A stretch of 64,000 nt of DNA from Rosellinia necatrix (taxonomy: Eukaryota; Ascomycota; Sordariomycetes; Xylariales; Xylariaceae). The position numbers and the translations under genes were made by a program. Where the stretch lies: NCBI GenBank assembly GCA_021209875.1, contig JAGYVD010000003.1:1-64000 (forward strand). Direction: 5' to 3'. Each line of letters begins with the position of its first letter. The stretch's first letter is position 1. The notes beneath the pieces are model-generated. The model was not told the DNA's origin and searched no databases. It worked only from the letters and a program-made list of their open reading frames with translations. This document shows, one piece after another, positions 20,472 to 33,649 of this stretch.

Positions 20472-21736
20472 GATGAATTTGGTAGATTGAAGATTGGAAA
20501 TTTGGAAATTTGGAAATCGTATGCCTATGGTTGTACGGTTGTGTGCATCAATCACCGGCTGAATTGTCGTTATATAAGACCATCGGGAAAAGATATTCCT
20601 CGTACCATTACTATTTCTATAAGATATATTTTTACGGTACAATAAAGTGCCCAAAGTCCTGCATTGATTTGCGCAACCTGAGCTGACGAGTCCATCCCAG
20701 CGACGTTATAACAAGCAATCGCCGCGCTTCGACGCGAGATCTGCCAAGACGCGCATTCCATCCACGTACCCCCAGCGACTCCACCGTCAGCATTCCCCTA
20801 TCTGGTAACCTCGGCCGAGGCTAGACATCTCGGGCTCGCACTACCGGAGAATTACTACCGGAGAATAAGGGTGGAGGTACTATCAATAGGGTCTCGCTAA
20901 ACCCCGAAGTTTCAGATGCCCGTCGACGGGATACTCCGTTGAGATATATTGACTCCGCCTCTTCATGCGACATCCCCGCGAGCCAAAATCGCCAGAGGCC
21001 CATTTTCGATGGGGTTTGAAGGGGGTTTGTATTGCAAGCCTGGTTCGAATGGTTTCGACAATAGGAAACAAGAAACAATGCTTGAATGTCGAGAGGGAGG
21101 CTGATGTTTTAGTCGCGTCTATCTGACGAGGATTGCCCCCGGTCCTGCACCACTTAACCGATTCAGCTATGCTATTGCCCCTTACCATCTATCTATCATT
21201 CAGCATACCTAGGTAGTACGCGGCATGCGGTTATCGTATCCGAGCATATCATACGTAACAAGGCAGATTCAGCTACTCTAGCCCTTGCTTAGAATTTAGA
21301 TTCCGCTCGCGGGGTTTGGTTTCGCGGGTTTCTCGTTTCAGTTGGCATTGTAGGCTGACTTCGCGATACGATAGACGAACCTCGCGCGCAGTGGACGTAC
21401 GTATCGCGGTTACGAATCATGCTAATAATATCGGCGCTACTAATACTGTATACTGTATATCCTTGGATGGATTGAGGCTCCGCATTGAACTACGATTGCT
21501 ACACGCCCCTGTGGGATGCCTCCATCTATCGAAAGGCTACACGTTCGATCTGAAGGCTGAGTTCGAGGGCAGTTATGAGGGATAGTCATGTTGGTGATAT
21601 AATGAAGGACTTCCCCCAGCTTGTGGTAACATTCATTCATCATTCAGGACAACAACAGTCAGTCAGTCAGTCAGTTGAGCTTCACACCTTGCCTCGTATT
21701 CAACTATTATATTCCTAGTTTTCTGTTTTCATCACC
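20472..21736. promoter_or_regulatory. Divergent upstream region of secreted protein and laccase
   Basis: No gene supported. A CAGT microsatellite (about 21655-21676) lies in the probable laccase leader. At 21138-21185 the minus strand carries a tRNA-like 5' half (GGGGCAATAGCATAGC, then GGTTAAGTGG) without a T-arm; treated as a relic at most. Confidence 0.35.
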
Positions 21737-23541
21737 ATGCATCTCCTTGGCTTCCTCGGCCTAACGTCACTGGTATTGACGGTACAGGCGGAGCCTTACC
21801 CCAAAGATTTGGTCTCCAAGAGATGCACCAACAGCGCTGAAGATCGCTCGTGTTGGGGAGATTACGATCTCAGCACCAACTGGTACGAAGAAGTCCCTGA
21901 TACGGGCGTTACACGAGAATATTGGTTCGATATAGTCAACACCACCGCCGCTCCTGACGGCGTCGAGCGTATCATACTGAGCGTGAACGGGTCAGTGCCT
22001 GGACCAACAATCATCGCAGACTGGGGAGATACAGTTGGTAAGGAAACCCCCCCAACCCCTTCCCAAGACAAATTCTTTTTCTTCGGCAATACAACTGACA
22101 TTATCAGTCGTCCATGTTTCCAACTCCCTGGCAAATAACGGTACGGGGATTCACTTCCACGGCATCCGTCAAAATTATACAAACCAACATGACGGCGTCC
22201 CCAGTATGACACAATGCCCTATTGCACCGGGGGATTCATACACGTATACCTGGAGGGCTACCCAGTACGGCTCCTCCTGGTATCATTCCCACTTCTATGT
22301 CCAAGCCTGGGATGGAGTCTTTGGGGGGATTGTCATCAACGGACCTGCGACCGCAAACTATGACGAAGACCTGGGAACCCTCATCCTCAGCGATTGGTCT
22401 CACGAGACCGCGGATGTAGAGGTATTATACGCTGAACAGAATGGCCCGCCGACGCTCGACAACGGCCTCATCAACGGCACTAATGTGTATGAGGATGGCG
22501 GTTCCCGCTTCGAGACGACATGGGTTTCCGGTACGAGCTATCGTCTCCGTCTCGTCAACGCCGGTGCCGACACCCATTTCAAGTTTTCCATCGATAACCA
22601 CACCATGCAAGTCATTGCGATGGACTTCGTTCCCATCGTCCCTTATTCTACCGACATCTTGGCCATCGCAATGGGTCAGCGATACGATATAATCGTTACC
22701 GCCAATGCGACTGCCGATAACTACTGGATGCGCGCTATCGCCCAGACAACCTGCAGCGAGAACGCCAATCCCGACAACATCAAGGGCATAATCAGGTACG
22801 ACAGCACGTCGACTGATGACCCGACTTCGACAGCTTGGGACTCGGCAGCCGAAGATGATTGTAACGACGAGGATATGTCCTCGCTAGTGCCATATCTCGC
22901 TATCGACGCCACTGATGCCCCGACGGGGGTCGAGGATGACTTTGCCGTTGCCATCGTTTTGAGCGGCGATAGTGTACTATGGGAGATGGGCAATTCCTCC
23001 ATGGTTAGTCAGTGGAATTATCCATCCCTGCAACAAGTTTACGAGGGAAATGATACTTGGGGTGATGAGCAGCAAGCTTATGTCTTCCCCGACGCCGACG
23101 TTTGGGTTTATTGGGTTATTCAGACCAGTAACGGACAGCCTCATCCTATGCATCTCCATGGTCATGACTTCTGGATCTTAGGCCAGGGGACCGGCACGTT
23201 CGACGGGTCCACCGCGAACCTCACTCTCACCAATCCTCCGAGGCGTGACGTCGTCCAGCTATATGGCCAAGGCTATGTCGTTATCGCATTTAAGACCGAC
23301 AACCCAGGTGTAAGTATCCCGCCTCCCAATGACGGCCGTATCTCGCTCACATCTAATCTAGGTTTGGCTCATGCACTGCCACATTGCTTGGCATACCTCG
23401 GAAGGTCTGGCCGTTCAGGTGATAGAACGGGAATCAGAATTGCTTGACTTGATCGATGAGGATGCCTTAAATTCAACCTGCACGGCATGGAACACATATC
23501 AGACTTCGGAGAATTTAATTCAAGACGATTCCGGTATATAG
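21737..23541 (+). CDS. Laccase (ascomycete multicopper oxidase)
   Basis: Exons 21737-22037, 22108-23309 and 23362-23541 give 560 aa; introns are 70 and 52 bp, GTAAGG...CAG and GTAAGT...TAG. The enzyme oxidises phenols and related donors with one electron each and reduces O2 to water, outside the cell. Signal peptide MHLLGFLGLTSLVLTVQA. All four copper motifs are present: HFHGI (about 115), WYHSHF (about 159), HPMHLHGHDF (about 446) and HCHIAWHTSEGL (about 506), with Leu at the axial type-1 position. The protein ends exactly in DSGI, the C-terminal plug of ascomycete laccases (DSGL/V/I). Length is normal for the family. No biosynthetic cluster surrounds it, so the role (lignin or phenol attack, pigment, detoxification) is open. 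Confidence 0.95.
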
Positions 23542-24482
23542 TTTGCATACTAGCGGCAAGGAGATTTTGAATTGGGGGGTGCATTGGTGTACAAGGATTA
23601 AACGCCTTCTTTCATTGGCATGGGAACCAGGGATCGATAGCCATAACGATAAAAAAAAAAAAATCAAATCTGATTTAATTGAGTTCGTAAAGAGACAAGT
23701 ACTTATCACAGGACCTTAATGAAAAGTGCTTCCGTTGGAGCTGATAGAACATCTGGAAGTATAGGCGGCTAAAAGTTCCTGTCAAGTTAGGATAAGACAT
23801 AAAACCGCCTCTGACTTCCGTATGAATGGGCCTGGTGATTGGCCGGGAGGAATATCTCATTAGATGACAACAGTCAACTCCAGATGGGTTTTACGGATGA
23901 TGGCATTAACCAGGAGCTAACTGTCCAAGGTGGGGAGGCTTTCAGTCCTACAAAGGCACATTCAAGTCCACAGGCCATGTTGGTACGCGTTGTGATCTCA
24001 TGGGCTTCGCGACGCCCTGGGTATACCTGGGGCGCGCCTTTTACTATACTGCTTACCTGGCCGGCTTCCTACGAATGCGGATGAACTTTGTTCCTTCATT
24101 ATAGTATCGGCTATATATTTACAGCACTCCACGGCATGCTGTTTTCTTCACCGCTGCGCGTCTATCCTACAGGGTCTGCGTAGCGTTGACCCATTCCCTC
24201 GCCAGTCTAGCCTTTTAGCTCTCAAGGAACCGTCCTCCATGGAATGAACATGGTTTAAGTGGCATTATGGATAGCACCTCTGATACCAACGTTGAATGTC
24301 TAGAGTGAAGTATAGTCACAAGAGGATAGCAGTTGGGTCGCAAGTAGTAGATAGCTTAATATAGGGGTGAGGGCTCGATTCTATCGATTCCAAGGCCTAC
24401 CACTTTTTAGTCCATATATACTAGAACTCCACCCGTCGGGTAGCTAGTACCACGCTATGTGCTTCCTACACCTGAGAGGTAC
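23542..24482. other. Intergenic between laccase and ASC-1-like gene
   Basis: Converging 3' flanks; contains an A12-type run at 23650-23661. No frame with coding character. Confidence 0.4.
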
Positions 24483-26372
24483 TTAGGCAACGCGGTCTCT
24501 ATCAGCTTGCCCATATATGCCCCCATCAAGGATTAGGCCTTCATTATCATCCAGATCATCTTGAGCCCGCCGCCACTTGATTACATTGGCCTTACGGCCC
24601 TCTTGAGCAGTCCCCTTGCCTTTGGCATCAAACACGGGTTTGATTAAACCACCAAGCAAAGGATTCTTGCTAAAGGCACCGCTGTTGCCACCTTTCCGGT
24701 TCCCGCTAGTCTCCTCCAAGACCGCGCCGCCTCCCCTACCGGCTTCCTCATCATTAGGGCTCGCTGGACGTGAGACGGGTGCCATTTTTCGTACCACCTT
24801 ACCTCCAACGAGATCAATACTAACTACTTGTCTTCGCTTCTCATACTCGGGGCGGGCGTTCCATTCCATCTCCCTTAGAATCTTTTGTTGCCGTTTCAAC
24901 TCCCGGGCGCGTTCCTCGGGTGTTGCCCACTGCAAGAATCGTGAGGTCAGTAATGAAAATCGGCGTAGAGTGTTTGCCCCACCGACTAGAACGACGACAA
25001 CACAGATCATGACTTACCATGTTCCCCCCTGTTCCGGCCACAGCCCCGCCGACATCAAAATCGGCTGCTTCATCTCTCACGGTAGTTCTCTGTGCATTTT
25101 GGGCCTGGAAATCAAGCAAGCGATCCCGATGTTCTAATGCCTTGCTCTCAGCGTCACTTGCTATACCGTGGGCCTCTCTCGGTTTTGAAAAGGGTGCCGG
25201 GGTCTTTGATACTTCAGCTCTTTTATGAGCCTGACGATCGACTTGAATACCAAAGTTGGTTAGTCATTCTGTCGAGTGAAAAATACAGATATCTCAGCCG
25301 TTTGCGGAAGTCCCAAGTAAACGCCTAGCTAGGGTGTATTGAGGGAGGGAGTGGGGGGGATGTTGTGTTTGGGTTAGAACGACTCACTGGCCATTTTTTC
25401 TCTGCCGCGGTCGTCCCGGAGTTGACGGATCATAGACTGGACCTCCATGGAGCTCAGGAGCGGCGTACCGCAGAAGGTGCAAGGGCCAAGCCCTTCCTTG
25501 ACGCATACGACCTTGCCACAGTTAAGACAATTAGGGGCAGCAACCAAGAGAGGGTGCCGGGTTGCTACACAGTTACATCGCCGTAAGGTGGTATCGATGG
25601 TGTGAGAGGGGTTGGTGGTCATCTCCAGAGTGCGAATGGCATCGTCGAGGTCCGATAGCGCAGTTGAGGCACCATGCATCGCAGTGCCACCCGAGATGTG
25701 GACTTTGGTCTTGGGGGCTGGCGTTGATGAGCGAGATGCAGGTGTCGATCTCGACTTGGGAGGCGGCAAGTCGGATATCAACCGTCCTAGTCCTGATGAA
25801 GCAGGTTTCGGTGCAGGCGGTGGTGTTGCGGACTGACGTGGTATCGTCTTCACCGTCAGCGATGCGACTGACAGCGCCACGCCAGGAGTTGGCCGTCGCG
25901 CAACGTAATCCTCATCGAGGTCCTTCTTGCTATACGCGGTACCGAGGGGTGGGCCGGATTCCAACGCCCTTCGCGGTGCGGGCGTATGCAGTTGCGCCTT
26001 TTTCTTCTTGTTTTGTCCCCTGTTGGGCTTGGGCACGGGATCGATATCAGGCTTGTGGCCGACAACAGCAGAGCGTGGGCCAGTGCTCGCACCAGAGTCA
26101 GCACCAGAACCAGAGCCGAAACCAACGCTAGAACTAGAGCTGCCACCAGTGCCCGTCACGGTGACAGCACTAGTAGAGGTGGGCACAGGTCTGGGACCTT
26201 GTCTCCCGGAGTTAAAGGATGCAATGAAGTCCACGGCTTCGGGCGAGTCGCCCAACAAGTTGCGGAAATGGTCGGCAGCTTCTGGCTTGGATAAGGTGGC
26301 AGCGTAGTCGAGAACCTGTTTCAGCTCGCCCTCCGGCAGAGGAAGGAGCCTGGCGAGCCGCGATGTTGACAT
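24483..26372 (-). CDS. RQT4: ASC-1/TRIP4-like C2HC5 zinc-finger protein (Rqt4 type)
   Basis: Exons 25388-26372, 25018-25241 and 24483-24929 on the minus strand, 551 aa; introns of 146 bp (GTGAGT...AAG) and 88 bp (GTAAGT...CAG), phases 1 and 0. The zinc finger of the activating-signal-cointegrator-1 family lies at about 264-301 (CNC...H...CLNCGKVVC...CTFCG). After it comes the family's conserved HRDRLLDFQAQNAQRT segment and, after the second intron, the WNARPEYEKRRQVVSIDL block. In yeast the homologue Rqt4 belongs to the RQC-trigger complex with Slh1 and Cue3, which splits collided ribosomes; human TRIP4 is in ASC-1. The N-terminal 240 residues hold a helical start (LPEGELKQVLDYAATL) and a long Ser/Pro/Gly disordered linker. 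The ortholog call is from motifs only. Confidence 0.9.
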
Positions 26373-29290
26373 GATGGCGGTAATGGAGATATATTATCTT
26401 ATTGATTGGTGTCAGCCGGATTTCATACGAGCACGCGCTATAGAATTAGGGTTGAATGTCTATGAGTGTACCAGGTACTAGCATGTGTCTACTTAGGAGA
26501 TAGTCAGCTCGATCAAATATAGCGGACTTCTTCAAAGTATATGATGGATAATGACAAGCAACTTCGGAGTGCTAGATGTTGACTCTTTGATGGCGATTGA
26601 CCACCGGCGAGGACTCATCATGCACCTCGAGAAGACAGGTGATAGGCTACAGATCCCATGTCGTTTTATCTACAAGACATAAGCTGAAGTTTTATATTCT
26701 TGTCCAGTATTTATGGAATAACGATTTTACACTAGAGGTACCCTTCCACTAAATTATGGGTCAGAGATACAAACATCCCGGATATTGGGCTGTGATATAC
26801 ATATAACCAGGTACTATATTACCCATTTGGGTACCTGTGCAACCTACCTGTTACACGTCATGCCTGAAGTGGTAAGCAGCCACCGTTATCCGATCCAGCC
26901 GACTACACTAGGTACCTACCCTTGCATGTAGCTACCTACCTACCTAGGTACCTAGGTACTCCTCAATATACTACTGAGGCAGGTACCTACATACTGCAGG
27001 TACCAGTTAAATATGGCACAGTAGCATTGTTAGCAATGCAGATACCATGCCTACTTAGTACTTAAGTATATAAGCAGTAGGACCAATAGTGTATAGCGCA
27101 GTGGTTAACTTCTGACACCTAGAGGCTATCGACCCGTAGCAAATCTCGAAGCCTCAAGCGTCAGGCTAGATTCCCGGCGCCTGGGCACGACAACCAAGTC
27201 TTAGACCAAGATCATCCAACAACGACAGGGGCTTCCCAAAGTAACAAACAGGTGGTAGGCAAGTAAGGTATACCGTATCAGGCATTCCCCCTCCACCAGG
27301 TTCCTAGAGTAGACTCGCTCGGTTGCTTACGTACCGGTAACCTAGAAAGGTATCGTCTCACCTACGGCCTTCCCCTTTGGTCAATCCAACCAGCCCTAAA
27401 AGCCCGCCAGAACCCAGCAACCTCGAATTTGAAAAAACACCGCTAACTGTTATGCGTGCTCTACCCAGCTCTGCCTGCTCTTCGGCATCAAGTCGGTCGG
27501 CTTTATTACATCGGCGAACTCTCCATGACACCATCCTCATTCGCCAGGCTAAGAGCACCTAGTACCCGGTGCCGCGCCCAGGTTAGATAAAGCCTTTTCG
27601 ATTCGCGAAATCATGGCACCCCGACATGCCGAAGTCGTCATGCAGCTCGCAGCGCTATGTAGGTGAGAGCCCTCATGGTAGTGTATACATAGGGCTTGGC
27701 ATCGCATTTAGCATCACACTTAGCATCGTCAATGCTTGGCCGATGCCCCCCCCACAACTCTCACAGCTCCCACAGCTCCCACAAGGGGCACCACGGCACA
27801 AAACGATATGCGAATACGATCCGGGTCTCCCAAGCCAAGCCAAGCCGACGGGTGAGGTCTCCGCCCTGCTGGCTACGGAGAATGCATCATCGGCCCGTGT
27901 GACAATGGCTTCTGCAGTGTCTCGCACTTGTAGGAGACATGATATTGAGCACCGAGTATCGAGTGCAAGATTGCGTGCTGGGTGATCCGTTTCTTGTCGC
28001 AGTGAAATCCCAAAATTATTACAAAGTGGGTTAGTTAGCGGGCTTGGAACGTGCCAATGTTTCTCAGCAGACATGGGGAAGGGTAGGTATAGCTCCCAGG
28101 GATAACCCGCATAGGTGGCGGATGACCCCCTGCGTCGGAATGAGCCATGGATTGGCGCGCGCATGAGCACCTCACCCGACCCAAATTGCACGGCGAGAAC
28201 CATACCCGCACTCTCCCGCATGGCATACAGCATTGTGACTAGGATCACTTGTTTCTGTGCTTCGACAACACGTACGGGGAAAGGACCAATATAACATATG
28301 TGTACCACGGTTACTGTGGTATTGAAACGAATAGGGCTCCGTTGGAGAACCCAGCTAGGCGCCGAGGCGGCTTGAGACAGCCTCGAAAAAGCTTCCATCA
28401 CAACATTCCCGCCTATCCGACCTGCACAAGTGATTAGAGAAGGCTACATCGCGGGTCACTAAGCAAACAAGGATCCTAGGATACAAGGATAGTTGCGACC
28501 ACCAAAAAGCCATCATTCCTCCCCAGCACGACGACGCCCTAGCACTATCGACACAGCAAACGTCCTGCCCTGGGATATTCGCCTCTTGCTCCGAATCCCC
28601 AACGTGGGAGGAGGCACCCTGGTAACATAGGTTACCAACCTATAGCGAATTGTGCGCCCGTCCCCGCAACGAAAAACCATCCCCCCACCCCCTCCCTCCC
28701 CTTCCCGACGTTGCTACCGAGATCGCCGGCTGGTCACGACGATAGTGCCTGCGGAGACAAGGCGACGCGAGGAACCAAACGATGGTACTTAAGCAGCCGC
28801 TTGACCCCCTTTAGCCCGATCTTGGCCCCCAACAAGAACGAGTGAGGTGAGTTATAATTGTGTCCGACTGTATCATCCTACCTAAGACGCGTTAGTCTAG
28901 ACGGTTCAACCACCTAGATCAGCTTCGAGGATTCAACGAAGCAGGTACAGGCGGGTGCATATGCTTGCCAATAAGTTAACGTTGCATGCATGCCATATCG
29001 AACAACATACGGCCGTACCAAGCATTCACCATCTAGACCGTGTAATTGGTTGCCGTTTGCGAGGTGTTTTATGTGGGCGCGACACACTTGTTTGCGAGAC
29101 TTGATCGTTTAGGTTAGCAATGGCAAAAATATCATCATATGACACTTTTAGACGATGCCCGACCTCCAACTCTAGAACCGTGACGGTTTTACCTCAGTAT
29201 GGCACTATTACTGCTGAACATAAAAGAGGGGGCCGTCGCCGTTCCTATCACCTGAACGCCCCTCCACCGGTTGATCGTTTTCCGCTGAAG
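26373..29290. other. Long intergenic region before the glycoside hydrolase
   Basis: About 2.9 kb. TACCTAGGTA clusters at 26905-26965 and nearby. A tRNA-like A box (27093-27109) and a weak B box (27164-27174) occur 55 bp apart without a foldable cloverleaf. A 242-codon minus frame (27673-28401) is open but has poor composition and repetitive Cys/Ser/Gly from CACAGCTCC repeats. C-rich tracts at 28675-28705 may belong to the downstream promoter. No gene is confidently supported. Confidence 0.4.
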
Positions 29291-32225
29291 ATGGCTGTCT
29301 CGTTATCCGCTGCCCTCATAACCTTCTCGGGGCTTGCCTATACAGCCCTGGCTGGCCAAGGGGCAAGGGCCGCCAGGGGAACTTTGTTTCTCGACCATGA
29401 AGGAGTCTTATCTGGATTCCAAGGCCGCACCTTCTTGCGTGACAACATTCCTTTCATCGATATCCCAGACAAGCTCATCCAAGATGTGTATTATTACAGA
29501 TGGACGTCACTACAGCGGAACCTGCGCTACGTGACGGCTGGTACGGGCTACATGTGTACAGAATTCATCCATCCCGTCGGGTATGCCAAGGCCTTCGGTA
29601 CCATCGATGCCGCGGCAGGCCATCAGATCGACGAGTCGAGGTGGTTGAGGGATACCTCGTACGGCGATGATTACATTCAAATCTATACGAGAGGTCCCGC
29701 CGACCCTCTTCAATATACCCAGTGGATCTTGGACGCTGCGAGTCGTCGCGCTATGGTCACTGGCGACAACCAATTCCTGGCGACACAATTGCAGGACATG
29801 ATCCGCGTATGGCATCTGTGGGATCACGTTTTCGATTCCAACGCCGGCCTATTCTACTATCAACCAGTTTGGGACGCCCAGGAACTTTCGTTGCCAGGCT
29901 TTATCGCCGATCCGGACAATACGAACTGGGACCTGAGGAAAGACGGCCCTGATACCTATCGGCCAAGCCACAAGTGAGTCCTATCCATCATTCGCCCTGG
30001 CTAAATAGCGATGCATATATATATATATATATATTGCTCATGCCTTACCTCAAACACGTGATATCAAGGAGTTACTGACCCCCGTATTTATCTAGTGCCT
30101 ATATGGTTGCCAATGCCAGGGCTATCGCCAGGGCCGCTGGGCTTGTTCACGACAGCGCCACCCAATCTGAGTTTACCAAAATCGCAGACGATCTCGAAGC
30201 TGCCATGTTTAAACACTTGTGGGCCCCCGAGCAAGAGTTCTTTGTACGTGTACACTTAACTCGATTTTTTTTGAGGTTGCTATACCATCTAGCGCCATCC
30301 TATTCGGTTTATTTTAAACTGACATCATTTATTTCCGGTAGATGGACATCATTCGTCCCAACAACCCCGACTTGACCCGCCTTACAGGTCGCGAACAGGT
30401 TGGATTATTCCCGTATCGTTTCGGCATTGGCCTGAACGAAAGCTACGCTCAACCAGCTCTCGATTCTATGTTTGACCCAATGGGATTCTTCTCAACGTAC
30501 GGCCCCACGACTCTGGAAATTCGTGACCCGTGGTTCTTCGCTGATAGACCCGATAATTACTGTATGCCCTCCCCCCTCTCCCCCCTTGGTGATGTCTCGT
30601 ATCAAAGTGACACCACGTATAGTAAGGAGAGACATTAACGATGATTTATAGGCTGTTGGTGGAACGGCCAGTCTTGGCCTTACTCGACCGGCCACACCCT
30701 CAAATCGCTAGCAGCCATCTATCGATCCGGCGTCACTAATGCCACCGCAGAGCAGTATCATCAGTATCTCCAAATCTACGCCGGGACGCAGCAAAAGGAC
30801 GGAAAGCCATACGTTGCCGAATCCCACGCTCCGTTTGACAATATTTGGACCAGTGACGGCCGCAATCACTCGGAGCATTACGACCATTCGACCTACAACG
30901 AGTAAGTTCATCATTCGGTCTCTTTGCCTCCTTTCAGGGCATATGCCTTCATCATAGGCACTCCTATTTCCGAAGACTTGGAGCTGTTGTCTATCCAGAG
31001 ACGCACTCTCATCTCAAGAATCGCGTCTCTGTCGTTCATTTCCTTTGCCCGTCTTTTCAAAGTCCATATTTGTCGCTCCCACAGACCGACCAGCCTATTA
31101 ACTGTAGATAATTTTAGTGATGTCATCACCGGACTCTTGGGTATCTTGCCACAGCCGGACGACACTCTCCATATCTCGCCGATCATCCCTAGCAGCTGGA
31201 ATTACTTCGCTCTGGAGAATCTGCCTTACCACGGGCATCTAGTCACAATCTTATATGACAAGGATGGGTCGCGCTACAGAATGGACACCGGGTTGAGCGT
31301 CTTCGTTGACGGTCAAAAGGTGCACAGTGGACCCGACGCCTCGGCCGTGGTTCCAATCCCGGCCCCCGTACTACCAGGTGACGCATTGATCAATATCGCG
31401 GCGAACCCCGACGGCCCAGGCCAATATCCTACGGCCGATGCTACGTTCACGTACCCGGCCGACTACAGCTACAAGGCCATCGACGGTGTAGTCTACTACG
31501 ACCAAGTCCCCGACAACCGGTGGACGGATTACACGTCCCCCAACAAGAACGACACGCTCACTGTTCATTTCGCACGACCACGCAAGGTATCGTCAGTCAC
31601 ACTGGCACTATTTTCGGACGTCGCGCGGGGCGGCAGCGTCGACCTACCCGGGCGCATCGAGATCTACGGCTCTGGGGGGCCCATAACGTCGGTCAACTCG
31701 GCCGCCGGGCTCCTCGCCAATGACAAGAACGTGATCACATTCAACGAGGTCGAGACGACATTTATCGCAGTCAACATGTACCGGAGCTCGGCCACGACAT
31801 GGGTGGGCGTCTGCGAGATCGAGGTATGGACGCCGCCGGTGGCCGGGCCGACCTATTTCGCGGTAGACGCGCACCTCACGGGGTCAAAGACACAGGTCCA
31901 GTTCGACGCGGCGTCGAGGGCGACGACCAATGGCGCCGTGGTGGGAGGCATCAGGAGCGACAGCGATGTGGGCTTCTCGGGCATCAAGTCGGACGGCAAG
32001 GCGAAGATGCTGACGCTCAGCTACGCGAACCCGGGCAGCAGCATAGTCACGGTCAATGTCCTGGTGAACCAGGTACAGCGGGCCACCCTCCAGTTGGTGC
32101 CGACGGCGGGCAGATATGGTACCGTCTCGGCGGCCATCACATTAGCTGTCGGCAAGAATTACGTCAGTGTTCATGGCGGTTCGGATACCGCTGCGGTCCG
32201 GTATGAGACGTTGAAGATAGCTTGA
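29291..32225 (+). CDS. Secreted six-hairpin glycoside hydrolase with two C-terminal beta-sandwich domains
   Basis: Six exons: 29291-29973, 30096-30243, 30342-30561, 30652-30901 and 31118-32225 are the five long coding blocks seen; together they give 802 aa in one frame (if the 216-bp interval 30902-31117 hides no extra exon, five exons is the count). Signal peptide MAVSLSAALITFSGLAYTALAG. Residues about 60-500 look like an (alpha/alpha)6-barrel glycosidase of the MGH1-like/GH63-like type: helical hairpins (TQWILDAASRRAMVTGDNQF), YRPSHNAYMVANARAIARAAG and the Trp-rich CCWWNGQSWPYSTGHTLKSL. Then comes a discoidin-like (F5/8 type C) domain (NRWTDYTSPNKNDTLTVHF to WVGVCEIEVW), and last a CBM6/35-like domain. 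Substrate cannot be read from sequence. Intron 1 holds an (AT)n run. The ATG at 29291 is chosen for the signal peptide. Confidence 0.82.
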
Positions 32226-33649
32226 TCTCGGATAGTGATGCTATCTAGCTTCAGACTATCTACGTACTTATAACCGGCTATCTCTGAATATATAGATCGG
32301 CGTAAAATTCTGCATATAGCTCCGCATATAATTTCGTATATTGATCTTATCTTATTGATTCATCATCACTATGCGCATGCTATATTATGCATGTCTTAGT
32401 AGGTGCAGTTTGGTCTGGTCAACAGCTCGAGAGCACCTATAAGTATACTGGCTTAAGTATGCAGGCTTGATATTGAAATTAAATTTGCTTGACTAGGTAT
32501 TTACATGTTGCGTTACTAACTTACCTAAGTAGGTACTACTTAACCCCTACCTACATCAAGACAAGGATGGTCTATCTAGCTTCGTCGCAAAGCAGTTGGG
32601 ATGGATCTATATACACTACAGTATGTCTATAGTATTCTGACATGGCATGACGTCTGAATACAACATGGACAATAGCCCTATCTTATGTAAGGCATTGCAG
32701 TCCCTTTTTACGTATGCATCAAGGCCATGTCTTCCAAATGGTACCTCTTAAGCCTACCTAAGGTAAGTAAGTACCTAAACCTACCTAGCCTATGCTTATA
32801 TAGGTTAGATAATAGGTTAGATACTACCTAGATAGGTACTAGGCACCTAGTGTACCTAGACAACTTTCAATTTGATGAACACATCTGTGGCCATTATGTA
32901 ATAAGACCCATGGTGTATGCAATGGAACACTTTTCAATGAAAATGGAAGCAGAAGATGAAATTTATATTATTTCAAGGATACAAATCAAGTCTTGAGTCC
33001 TTCACCTACCTAGGTACCTAGGCAGCGTCATCAGGTCCAAAGCATATTAACCTAACTCCCTGCGGTAGTCCCAGCTATTAATCAGGGTTGGTGTACTATT
33101 GCTATACTTGGGTTTGCTTAAGATGATATATGGGCTTATAGGTATTTAGTAGGTAGAAATCCAAAGCTAGGTACTTCAGACCTCGTATGTAGGTAGGTAC
33201 CTACCTAAGTACCTACGTAGTAATGTCCTTACCAAATCTAAATAACCACTAATGCCACATTTAGGATTCAATCTGGTCAATTCAATCCTTTCGCCGTTTC
33301 GTCACTATCGTGCCTATTCTTGTCGCCATCGTCATAACCTCAAGCTTTTCTCTCTCTCTCTCTTCTCCTGGTTATTACCACCACTGCCGCCGCCGCCACC
33401 ATTGTCGCCGCTGCTACTGCTACTCCTGCTGCTAGCACCGTCACTATAGACCTTACTCTTTTATTAATCATCCCATGTTTTCCAACCCCCCGCCGATGGG
33501 ATCGACCTAGTTCGTCAAAAAAGCGTTTCTCGATCTCCTCATGAGCGCCGACTCGACGTAACGATCTCGACCCTTGTCCTGCCTATCGGCGTGTCTATCG
33601 ACGTGCCTCGCTATACCCCACCGTCGCATCGTCGCGCCATCCCGTCACC
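32226..33649. promoter_or_regulatory. Intergenic and promoter region upstream of spf1
   Basis: Several TACCTAGGTA-type clusters (32515-32545, 32750-32870, 33005-33022, 33185-33222). A CT-rich tract at 33347-33367 and a CCG-rich patch near 33380-33410 precede the spf1 start, as in many fungal leaders. No gene supported. Confidence 0.4.

Noticed and set aside
21138..21185. tRNA 5'-half-like sequence on the minus strand
   Set aside because: No anticodon stem, T-arm or B box follows.
27673..28401. 242-codon minus-strand frame
   Set aside because: Composition is poor, with Cys/Ser/Gly repeats from a DNA repeat, no motif and no splice support.
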